DNA from: Bacteroidota bacterium | GTDB taxonomy: Bacteria > Bacteroidota > Ignavibacteria > Kryptoniales > JAKASW01 | Length of the DNA stretch: 64,000 bases | Direction: 5' to 3' | Assembly (NCBI GenBank): GCA_023480735.1 | Contig: JAMCXB010000027.1 | Span: 1 to 64,000 of the forward strand | Notes under the pieces: model-generated | The model's database searches: none | Told to the model about the DNA's origin: nothing | The model's input: the letters and a program-made list of their open reading frames with translations, nothing else | Position numbers and translations under genes: made by a program | In this document: in pieces, positions 10,474-18,853 of the stretch | Position numbering within the stretch: position 1 is the stretch's first letter | Layout: each line of letters starts with the position of its first letter

Positions 10474-11856
10474 ATGGCAGAACTGATTCGCGCTTTAAAA
10501 GTTCGGGACATCGTTCTATTCAACGTCGTGGCGATTGTCGGCATCAGATGGATTTCAATTGCCGCCGCTACGGGTCCGAGCTCCATTTCTCTCTGGCTGC
10601 TTGCACTGGTACTGTTCTTTGTTCCGCAAGCCGTTGCCGTAATTTATCTCAGCAAGAAATACCCGATCGAGGGCGGGGTTTACGAGTGGGCAAAAGTGGA
10701 ATTCGGAGACTTTCATGGGTTCGTCGCCGGGTGGTGTTACTGGGCAAACAACCTCGTCTATTATCCTTCTCTGCTGATCTCTGTAGCCGCGATCGCTTCC
10801 TTCATAGTCCCTGGAGGCTCAGGCCTGGCGAGCAACAAGATATTTATTGCCAGCGTCAGCCTGGTTGTGCTCTGGACGGCGATAGGTTTCAACGTTGTAG
10901 GAGTCAAGATCGGGAAGTGGGTACAAAACATTGGTGCGATCGGAACCTTCGGGCCAATCATTGTCATCGCGGCGCTCGCGGGCATCATAGTCTATTTGGG
11001 CAAGTCTCAGACTCATTTTTCTTTTGCCAATATGCTTCCCACGAAACTCGACTACGGAACACTGTCATTCTGGTCGTCCATGTGCTTTGCGCTCGCCGGA
11101 CTGGAACTGGCAGCCGTTATGTCTGGAGAAATCGTGGACGCTGCCAGGACTATCCGAAAGGCGACATACCTTTCAGGAGTGGCGGTAGTCCTCGTATATC
11201 TTGTGGGTACCGTCTCGCTGTTGATTGGACTACCAGCCAAGGATGTCAATCTGGTAACGGGACTGGTTCAGTCGATTCATAAGCTGGAGATTGAAACAGG
11301 TGTCAGGTACCTTACCAACATCAGTGCTCTTCTCATAACGCTCGCAGGCATCGGAGGCGCCGGTGCCTGGCTTGCAGGGAGCGCTAGAATTCTATTTGTT
11401 ACGGGAATCGATAATTACCTGCCGAGTGCTTTTGGAAAGGTTCATCCTACCTGGAAAACCCCGCATGTTGCGATAATATTTCAGGGACTCATCGCCACCG
11501 CATTTCTTCTCATGAGCTTCATCGGCGCAAGCACTGAACAAGCCTACCTCGTCCTAGTCGACGCAACGATTATTGTCTACTTCATCCCGTATATCTACAT
11601 ATTCCTCGCAGCGATACGCATCTTCAGACGGGAAGCCAGGGAAACACCCGGAAGTAAATCTATGTTGAAAATAATTGTCAGCAGTATCGGAGGAGTGACG
11701 ACCGCCGCGGCGATTGTGTTGACACTGTTTCCGCCAGAGGCGGGAGGAAATCCGCTTCTTTTCCTGATAAAAAGCCTCGGAAGCTCTCTGGCCTTCGTCG
11801 CCGTCGGGGTAATAATCTTCTGGGTGGCGAAGAGAAGGAAGGTCGCCTTCTCCTAA
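10474..11856 (+). CDS. APC-family amino acid permease
   Basis: 460 aa hydrophobic protein; N-terminal VVAIVGIRWISIAAATGPSSISLW and EGGVYEW motif typical of APC transporters. Confidence 0.85.
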   Translation: MAELIRALKVRDIVLFNVVAIVGIRWISIAAATGPSSISLWLLALVLFFVPQAVAVIYLSKKYPIEGGVYEWAKVEFGDFHGFVAGWCYWANNLVYYPSLLISVAAIASFIVPGGSGLASNKIFIASVSLVVLWTAIGFNVVGVKIGKWVQNIGAIGTFGPIIVIAALAGIIVYLGKSQTHFSFANMLPTKLDYGTLSFWSSMCFALAGLELAAVMSGEIVDAARTIRKATYLSGVAVVLVYLVGTVSLLIGLPAKDVNLVTGLVQSIHKLEIETGVRYLTNISALLITLAGIGGAGAWLAGSARILFVTGIDNYLPSAFGKVHPTWKTPHVAIIFQGLIATAFLLMSFIGASTEQAYLVLVDATIIVYFIPYIYIFLAAIRIFRREARETPGSKSMLKIIVSSIGGVTTAAAIVLTLFPPEAGGNPLLFLIKSLGSSLAFVAVGVIIFWVAKRRKVAFS

Positions 11857-11914
11857 GAGAGGTGTTCCCCGTGCTCACTCTTTTGTGTTTCGTTATTACT
11901 AAAGGAAGATTGTT

Positions 11915-13756
11915 ATGGAATTAGAAAATAGACTTGGGCAGAGCAAGAGCCAATACCTCAGGGAGGCGTCGCAACAGCCGGTCCGCTGGCAGACATATTC
12001 CGACGAAGTGTTTCGCATCGCTACGGAATTGGACCGTCCCATTCTTCTTGATATAGGTGCCGTGTGGTGCCATTGGTGCCACGTCATGGACAATGAGTCA
12101 TATCTTGACCGAGCTGTGGCCGATTTAATCAACAAAAACTTTGTCCCCGTGAAAGTCGACAGGGACCAGATGCCTGATGTCGATGCCCGCTACCAGGCCG
12201 CTGTTGGAGCCATTACGGGAACCGGAGGCTGGCCGCTTACCGTCTTTCTCACACCCGATGGCAAGGCCTTTTACGGCGGGACTTATTTTCCGAAGGAAGA
12301 CGCGCAGGGAAGGCCCGGCCTTCTCACGATGCTGCCTCAAATCGCCCAAACATACCATAGTCGGAAAAGCGAAGTCCGCCAGAGTGCCGAGGATCTCTTC
12401 CTGCAGCTAAGGGAGCACGAAAGACACAACGTCCAGGCCGGCACGATCGGTACTGAAATAGTCGATGGGATCGTCAAGGATGCTGAGTCGAAAATGGATC
12501 GGCAATTCGGCGGATTCGGACGGACGCCTAAGTTCTTCAATGCCACCATCCTGCAATTGCTCCTCGAGGAAGCACCTAAAGCCAAGAACGCTGAGATTGA
12601 CGAATTTCTGAAACTCACGTTGGATAATATCATGCGGGGCGGCGTATATGACCACATCGGCGGCGGCTTCCACCGGTACTCAGTTGACAGGTATTGGCAC
12701 GTGCCTCACTTTGAGAAAATGTTGTATGACAATGCTCTTATGCTGAAAGTTTATCTGAAGGCAAGTGAGTTGATCGACACGCCTTCTTATTCTAATGTGG
12801 CCAGGCAAACCTCCAATTGGATCGTCGGACCGATGAAATCGCCTGAGGGCCCATTCTATGCCCATCAGGATGCAGACGTCGGACCGCACGACGACGGAAG
12901 CTACTGGACGTGGACAAATGGCGAACTGGAAAGTGCGCTCACCGATGACGAGAAGAAAGCTGCAGTACTACATTTCGACATCAGGGAAACACCGGGGGAC
13001 ATCGCCGAGATGCCCGATCGAAACGTACTCCGGATTGCCTTGCCAGACGATGATATTGGCAAAAGCCTATCAAAGTCCACTGAGGAGGTGAGGGAACTGA
13101 TTGCCAGCTCAAAGAGAAAACTCCTGGAGATCCGTGATAGAAAGACGCCTCCGTTTATCGACAAAATAATCTTCGCCGATCGAAATGGCCTCGCAATAAG
13201 CGCCCTCGTAGAGGCATCTCTGCAACTAAATGTAAGAGAATACTACCGTGCAGCAGAAGAGGCGGCAGACTTTATACTCGAACACATGGTTGATAAGAGC
13301 GGCAGGGTCGCACATGCATTTGCGGATTCATCTTCAGCTTATCAGGGACTTCTCGATGACCAGGTATTCTTCGGAATTTCTCTGCTGGACTTGTTCGATG
13401 TAATGCGAAGCGACAGTCACATCGCAGCTGCAGAGAAGATCGCAGGTGTCCTTCTTGATGAATTTGAAGACAAGGATGGTGGTGGTTTCTTTGATCGCAG
13501 CGCCGATGACAAAGGAGAGGGTTACCTCTCTTCAAAACGAAAGCCCGTAGATGATACTCCGACGCCGTCGGGGAATTCGTGTGCCGCTGTCTTCTTCGAC
13601 AGGCTGTATTCAGTCACGGAGAATAAGGAGTATTTCGAAGTCGCCCAGCGGACGCTGGAAGCTTCTGCCGGCTCGGCAGGGAGACTCGGGCTTTACGGGG
13701 CCAACTATGCTCGAGCGCTCAATCTGCACTTGGCTCTTCGTAAGATTCTGAAGTAG
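11915..13756 (+). CDS. thioredoxin domain-containing protein (DUF255/YyaL/SSP411 family)
   Basis: 613 aa; SQYLREASQQPVRWQ, GAVWCHWCHVMD, GTGGWPLTVFLTPDGKAFYGGTYFP. Confidence 0.93.
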   Translation: MELENRLGQSKSQYLREASQQPVRWQTYSDEVFRIATELDRPILLDIGAVWCHWCHVMDNESYLDRAVADLINKNFVPVKVDRDQMPDVDARYQAAVGAITGTGGWPLTVFLTPDGKAFYGGTYFPKEDAQGRPGLLTMLPQIAQTYHSRKSEVRQSAEDLFLQLREHERHNVQAGTIGTEIVDGIVKDAESKMDRQFGGFGRTPKFFNATILQLLLEEAPKAKNAEIDEFLKLTLDNIMRGGVYDHIGGGFHRYSVDRYWHVPHFEKMLYDNALMLKVYLKASELIDTPSYSNVARQTSNWIVGPMKSPEGPFYAHQDADVGPHDDGSYWTWTNGELESALTDDEKKAAVLHFDIRETPGDIAEMPDRNVLRIALPDDDIGKSLSKSTEEVRELIASSKRKLLEIRDRKTPPFIDKIIFADRNGLAISALVEASLQLNVREYYRAAEEAADFILEHMVDKSGRVAHAFADSSSAYQGLLDDQVFFGISLLDLFDVMRSDSHIAAAEKIAGVLLDEFEDKDGGGFFDRSADDKGEGYLSSKRKPVDDTPTPSGNSCAAVFFDRLYSVTENKEYFEVAQRTLEASAGSAGRLGLYGANYARALNLHLALRKILK

Positions 13757-13771
13757 CAGAGGGGAAAATGT

Positions 13772-14011
13772 TTATTCTTCGCTCCCTTTTATGAGAGAGG
13801 TCAGAGCTCTGCGGGCTCTTTGGGCGTCCCGTTCGTCAACAAAGAAATCAACGCTGCCCAATCCCGGCAAAGGATAGAGTGCGGCAAAATTCTCGTTCTG
13901 CGTAAAGTACCCGATCTCTTCGTTCTCAAGTGTCATCTTTGCGCCGATTATGTCTGACTGGATATAGGAACTGTAGACCTTTACGGATCTTCCGCTTTTG
14001 TTCTCGCTCAT
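13772..14011 (-). CDS. DUF2007-type small protein
   Basis: 79 aa; VKVYSSYIQSDIIGAKMTLENEEI...FFVDERDAQRARRAL layout. Confidence 0.6.
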   Translation of the reverse strand: MSENKSGRSVKVYSSYIQSDIIGAKMTLENEEIGYFTQNENFAALYPLPGLGSVDFFVDERDAQRARRALTSLIKGSEE

Positions 14012-14013
14012 GG

Positions 14014-15174
14014 TTAAATTTTGGCAAGCGCCCGCTTAAAATCAAGCAAAAGGTCGTCCGTGTCCTCGATTCCAACCGATATCCTCACCATTCCTTCAGT
14101 TACCCGAGCTGCCTTCAATTCCTCAGGACTCATTTTTATGTGGCTCGTCAAAACGGGAATACTAACAAGTGTTTCCACGCCGCCCAGACTCGTCGCATTC
14201 AACGCGACTTCTAGGCTGTCACAGAACTTCTTTGCAGCGTCCAGGTCACCCAGTTCGATACAAAGCATTCCGCCGAATCCGGTCATCTGGCGCCTCGCAG
14301 TTTTGTAGCTTCTGGAAGATGGCAGGCCGGGATAGAGCACCCTGTTTACTTTCCTCTGTCTCACGAAGAACTCTGCAAGCCGTTGTGCACTTCTGTTTTG
14401 CTGCTCGACGCGAACCTTCAAGGTCTTCACACTTCGGTCGAGCATATACGCGTCCAGCGGGTTTATACACCCTCCGAACGCCTTCATTGCTTCCCGGATG
14501 TCCTTAATAAGTTTCTTGGACGCGACCGCGGCACCTGCCATGATATCGCTGTGTCCGCCAATATACTTTGTAACGCTGTGAATGACCACATCAACACCGA
14601 GATTGATCGGATTCTGGTTTATAGGCGAAGCAAATGTGTTATCGACTATTGTCAGCGCGCCGGCCTTTCTGGCCGCTTTGACTACCTTTCGTATTGATAT
14701 ACAGTCGGTCGTCGGATTAATCGGCGTTTCGAAATAGACAATTCTCGCTCCAGGATATTTTTGGTCCATCGCATATAATTCCGATTCATCGACGAAATGC
14801 GTTTCGATTCCGAACTTCGGTGCGATATCGCGAAGAAACCGGTACGTCATTCCATAAAGCCGTCGGAGCGCCACTATGTGATCCCCGCTCCTGGCGAAGG
14901 AGAGTATGCTGGTGGTGATCGCCGCCATGCCGCTCGAGAACAGAATTGCGTCCTCGGAGTTTTCAAGCGAAGCAAGCTTCTCCTCGACGTTTCTCACAGT
15001 GGGGTTTGAATAACGCGAGTAGATGTAGAATTCTTCTTCATCGCCGATGAACTTGTCATAGTCATCGCTTTTTTCCACTGCGAAAGTGGTGCTAGGGTAA
15101 ACGGGGAAATTCGCGCCGCGATAGAGCTTGTCCTTTCTGCCGTGGATCGCCTGTGTAGATTTGCTATTTACCAA
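14014..15174 (-). CDS. trans-sulfuration PLP enzyme (cystathionine gamma-synthase / methionine gamma-lyase family)
   Basis: 386 aa; YSRYSNPTV, SSGMAAI, HSVTKYIGGHSDIMAGA (PLP lysine). Confidence 0.92.
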   Translation of the reverse strand: MVNSKSTQAIHGRKDKLYRGANFPVYPSTTFAVEKSDDYDKFIGDEEEFYIYSRYSNPTVRNVEEKLASLENSEDAILFSSGMAAITTSILSFARSGDHIVALRRLYGMTYRFLRDIAPKFGIETHFVDESELYAMDQKYPGARIVYFETPINPTTDCISIRKVVKAARKAGALTIVDNTFASPINQNPINLGVDVVIHSVTKYIGGHSDIMAGAAVASKKLIKDIREAMKAFGGCINPLDAYMLDRSVKTLKVRVEQQNRSAQRLAEFFVRQRKVNRVLYPGLPSSRSYKTARRQMTGFGGMLCIELGDLDAAKKFCDSLEVALNATSLGGVETLVSIPVLTSHIKMSPEELKAARVTEGMVRISVGIEDTDDLLLDFKRALAKI

Positions 15175-15176
15175 TG

Positions 15177-15911
15177 TCAGCCCTCCTGTTGAAACGATGC
15201 TTTGGAAAGAATGCCGAGCATTTCTTTTACAGCCCTTTCGAGACCGACGAAGAGCGCGTGTGATATGAGCGCATGCCCTATGCTGAACTCTTCGATCTCT
15301 TCAATCATTGCGACGGGTTTCAAATTCCTGTAATCCAGGCCGTGACCTGCATTAATTTTCAATCCCAGCTTGTGAGCGTATCTGGCTGCCGTCTTCAGGC
15401 GCGCCAGATGTGTTTCGACATCGCTTCCTTTCGCATTTGCATATTCACCCGTGTGAAGCTCCACAAAATCCGCGCCCACGTTTTTCGCTGCCTTGATCTG
15501 CCCCTCGATCGGTGCAACGAACAGGCTCACCGCGATATTCTTGCTATGGAACCGGTTCGTCACTTCCTTTAGATGCGGCAATTGGGAGACCACATCGAGG
15601 CCTCCCTCAGTTGTCAGTTCCTGTCTTCTTTCCGGGACAAGCGTTACGAGCTCAGGGACCACATCCAGGGCTATGTTTACAATTTCCTCCGTGGCTGCCA
15701 TTTCAAGATCGAGCTTAGTCTTCAGAAGTTTTCTGAGCATATAGACGTCGCTGTCCTGAATGTGTCTTCGGTCCTCACGCAGATGGCTGACGATACCCGA
15801 GGCTCCTGCAAGCTCGGCAATAAGCGCTGCGGTAACTGGATCCGGCTCGTTTTCCCCGCGGGCCTGGCGAAGCGTTGCGACATGGTCGATATTCACGGAA
15901 AGTCTTTTCAC
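15177..15911 (-). CDS. pdxJ: pyridoxine 5'-phosphate synthase
   Basis: 244 aa; [44 protein letters not shown]. Confidence 0.97.
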   Translation of the reverse strand: MKRLSVNIDHVATLRQARGENEPDPVTAALIAELAGASGIVSHLREDRRHIQDSDVYMLRKLLKTKLDLEMAATEEIVNIALDVVPELVTLVPERRQELTTEGGLDVVSQLPHLKEVTNRFHSKNIAVSLFVAPIEGQIKAAKNVGADFVELHTGEYANAKGSDVETHLARLKTAARYAHKLGLKINAGHGLDYRNLKPVAMIEEIEEFSIGHALISHALFVGLERAVKEMLGILSKASFQQEG

Positions 15912-16678
15912 TTTGTAATTCCTCTTTGTCGTGAGATTTCATAGCATATGACGCCTGTCGCGACAGACACGTTGAGAGAATCAATCCTGCCGATCTGTGG
16001 AATGGAAAAAATCATATCGGATTTGTCGCGCAGGATTCTCTTGACGCCGCTGCCTTCGTTTCCAATCACCACAGCGACAGGAATCTTGAAGTCCATCTCG
16101 TAGATTGAAAGTGGAGCGTTGACCGAACTTGAAGCAATCCAGAAGCCTTTCTCTTTCATGTACATGAGGGCCTGATGCAGGTTCGTCTCGCGTGCGATCT
16201 TTACGTGAAAGGCCCCGCCCGCCGACGCCTTGATGACGGTCTCATTTAGCGGCGCTTGTTCTTCTTTGGCGATAACCACCCCGTCGGCTTTGAAGAAGGC
16301 AGCGGTCCGCAGTATTGCACCGAAGTTATGCGGATCCTGGATTCTGTCCAGCACGAGCAGGAAAGGGAACTTGTTTTCCGCCGTGGTCTGAACAATCGAC
16401 TCGATCGGCACAAAGCTTATCTTGCTCAGTGTTGCCACAACGCCTTGCGCGGATTCATCCTTCTTGAGACCGGAGGTCAATTCCGCAAAATGCTTCGAAT
16501 CAACGCGTGTGACTGGTATCCCTTGCCGCTTGGAAAGTGACTGGATTTCATTCAAACTTCCGCCGTGCGCGGAAAAGAGTATGTATATCTTTGAAATGTT
16601 CGAGCCGGTTTTCAGCGCCTCAATGACGGCATTTCGCCCGATAACTTTTTCTTCGTTCAAATGAGTTTCCTTTGACAT
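15908..16678 (-). CDS. rlmB: 23S rRNA (guanosine-2'-O-)-methyltransferase RlmB-like (SpoU/TrmH family)
   Basis: 256 aa; [39 protein letters not shown]. Confidence 0.9.
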   Translation of the reverse strand: MSKETHLNEEKVIGRNAVIEALKTGSNISKIYILFSAHGGSLNEIQSLSKRQGIPVTRVDSKHFAELTSGLKKDESAQGVVATLSKISFVPIESIVQTTAENKFPFLLVLDRIQDPHNFGAILRTAAFFKADGVVIAKEEQAPLNETVIKASAGGAFHVKIARETNLHQALMYMKEKGFWIASSSVNAPLSIYEMDFKIPVAVVIGNEGSGVKRILRDKSDMIFSIPQIGRIDSLNVSVATGVICYEISRQRGITK

Positions 16679-16742
16679 TCAATGTGGGTCAGGTTAAACG
16701 AAATTTAACTGGTAGAGAGGTGGAAATCTTACGGATTTTTCA

Positions 16743-16982
16743 CTAAAGCTCAGAGAGCTTGGTCAGGAAGCTTTCTTCATCAAGCTTGAATTCAGAGACG
16801 AGCCTGTCGTTGATGAAGACCACGGGCACCTTGTTCCCGAAGCGATCAAAAAGATCCGTATTCTCTTCAACCAGAATTCTTTCAAGGAAGAATCTCTTCT
16901 CTTTCTTCAGCCTTTCAAGGATGTTCTCGGCCTCATCGCACAGATGGCAATTTTCTTTCTTGTAGAGAAGAACTCGCGTCAT
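16743..16982 (-). CDS. glutaredoxin-like thioredoxin-fold protein
   Basis: 79 aa; VLLYKKENCHLCDEAENIL, KVPVVFIN. Confidence 0.8.
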   Translation of the reverse strand: MTRVLLYKKENCHLCDEAENILERLKKEKRFFLERILVEENTDLFDRFGNKVPVVFINDRLVSEFKLDEESFLTKLSEL

Positions 16983-17827
16983 GTCCTCACCGTATCGGGT
17001 TTCTTATGGAAGTAAAAGAGACCGGCAGTCCCCACGGTGATCAACACGATAGAAATCAACTGTGCCTCGCTTAATCCGAACAACAGCCGCGGATTTAACC
17101 TTATGAATTCGACCAGGAGTCTTTCAGTTCCGGCAAGTATCAAGTATACCATGAACAACCGGCCCTCAGGCTGAACGGACTTCCTCATTTGCCACAGGAC
17201 GTAAAATATCAAGAGACACGCAAGGAATTCATAAATGGGAGTCGGATGAAGAAGCACTGTATTGGGAACGATACCGCCCGGATATTTCGACTCAATCTGG
17301 GGGAAGCCCTGAAAGGCAGCTGACGGGGGAACAATCCCTCTCGAGTAATCGACGCCCCACGGAAGCGTTGTAGGCATGCCGTAGTCTCCATCGCCGGAGA
17401 AATGACAGCCGAGCCTCGCAACGCCGTATCCGATAATCAACGAGGGCGCAAGTGCGTCCGCTACTGTTGCAAACTTGAAACCCCGTCGCTTTGCAGCCCA
17501 GAGGATGACGACGGCGGCAAGTATAAACCCGCCGTACCATGTTAGTCCGCCTGGTGAGAATGCCATGCCGATGGGATCCTTCACAAAATCGCTCCAGTTC
17601 TCGATCAGAGAAAGTATTTTTGAACCGGCTATTCCGAATACAACGGCTAAAATTGTCACCTGGTTTGCAAAGTCGACGCCGAGTCCCCTCCTCTTGAATT
17701 CCTTGACAGCCACGTAATTGGCGACCAGAAATCCGATTCCCATCATCAGGCCGTAGCTGTAAACGTTCAGAGGTCCGATCTTGAACAGGATAGGCCGGAC
17801 GGTATCGGATAAAATTCTGCTTAGCAT
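16979..17827 (-). CDS. lgt: prolipoprotein diacylglyceryl transferase
   Basis: 282 aa membrane protein; GGLTWYGGF, GCHFSGDGDYG, HPTPIYE, GTERLLVEFIR. Confidence 0.95.
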   Translation of the reverse strand: MLSRILSDTVRPILFKIGPLNVYSYGLMMGIGFLVANYVAVKEFKRRGLGVDFANQVTILAVVFGIAGSKILSLIENWSDFVKDPIGMAFSPGGLTWYGGFILAAVVILWAAKRRGFKFATVADALAPSLIIGYGVARLGCHFSGDGDYGMPTTLPWGVDYSRGIVPPSAAFQGFPQIESKYPGGIVPNTVLLHPTPIYEFLACLLIFYVLWQMRKSVQPEGRLFMVYLILAGTERLLVEFIRLNPRLLFGLSEAQLISIVLITVGTAGLFYFHKKPDTVRT

Positions 17828-17832
17828 ATTAA

Positions 17833-18270
17833 TTACTCAATCCGTTTCATCCACATGGATCGATCCGTGAAGACATCGATGAACTTTCCGTCCTTTGTTC
17901 CTCGAAGGACTCTTATTGCATCTCTGATATCGACTTTAAACTGGTTTGCCTTTTTACCGCGACGGTCAACGATAATCGTATATTCGCCCGGCTGCGGGTT
18001 CTCCATTTCAAACTTGCCTACCGCCGGACCGGGTCGGGGAAAATCTGACAACGGTGTCTTCAACCCGACAATGTTGAAGGAGATTTTGCGGTTATCCACT
18101 CTCGTTCCAAGCACCAGCTCGTAAACGAAATTCTGAAATTCTTCGGTCGTCCTGAAGTAAAAAGCTATGCCGGATCTCTTCGCAACCGGATCGTTGAAGG
18201 GTTCTATTAGGAGCTTGAATTCTACGGCAGAATCTGTCCGGTGCACTTTTGGTGGTTTCTTCTTAGCCAT
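17833..18270 (-). CDS. hypothetical protein
   Basis: 145 aa ORF in tight operon spacing between ptsN-like and lgt; no family recognised. Confidence 0.65.
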   Translation of the reverse strand: MAKKKPPKVHRTDSAVEFKLLIEPFNDPVAKRSGIAFYFRTTEEFQNFVYELVLGTRVDNRKISFNIVGLKTPLSDFPRPGPAVGKFEMENPQPGEYTIIVDRRGKKANQFKVDIRDAIRVLRGTKDGKFIDVFTDRSMWMKRIE

Positions 18271-18276
18271 TCAGCA

Positions 18277-18747
18277 TTAGATATCGAAGTAACTTACTTC
18301 TTCGTCCTTGAAGAACTGGACGATTTCCGCGGGACTCTTGGCCGTAAGGAGCTTCTTCCGAAATTCATCTTTGTTCATAAGGCGGGAAATTCTGCTCAAG
18401 AGCTTTATGTGCGGGCCAACCATATTGTCCCTTCCGACCAGGAGGAAGAGAAGCCGGACCGGCTCGCCGTCCAGCGACTGAAAGTCTACGGGTTCGCTGG
18501 TCACCGCAAAAGCCGCAACTATGTCGTTCACCGCGTCGGTCTTCCCATGCGGTATGGCAAATCCCTTACCGACGCCGGTCGACATTATCTTCTCGCGCTC
18601 AAAGATCGCCTCGCGAACCTTCTCGAGATCCTTTATCTTCTTGGAATTCTTTAACAATTCTATGATCGAGTTCAGGACTTCATCCTTAGTTTTGCCCGCC
18701 AGTTTTGTCGACACAAACTCATCTTGAAGTATGTCGCTAATTTTCAT
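18277..18747 (-). CDS. ptsN: PTS IIA-like nitrogen regulatory protein
   Basis: 156 aa; TGVGKGFAIPHGKTDAV (active-site His), LLFLLVGRDNMVGPHIKLLSRISRLM. Confidence 0.88.
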   Translation of the reverse strand: MKISDILQDEFVSTKLAGKTKDEVLNSIIELLKNSKKIKDLEKVREAIFEREKIMSTGVGKGFAIPHGKTDAVNDIVAAFAVTSEPVDFQSLDGEPVRLLFLLVGRDNMVGPHIKLLSRISRLMNKDEFRKKLLTAKSPAEIVQFFKDEEVSYFDI

Positions 18748-18853
18748 ATTGTAATTTTCTCCATTTCATTAAAGAGGAACTTCTGTTGGGATGTGATTGA
18801 AAGTCAAGTGTTCAACTGATATCCGCGGAAAGAGAAAAAACGGAATTCAGCAA

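Noticed and set aside
10548-11282. 244-aa + strand ORF in an alternative frame of the APC permease gene
   Set aside because: Low-complexity Arg/Cys/His-rich translation typical of an out-of-frame reading; the permease frame is well supported.
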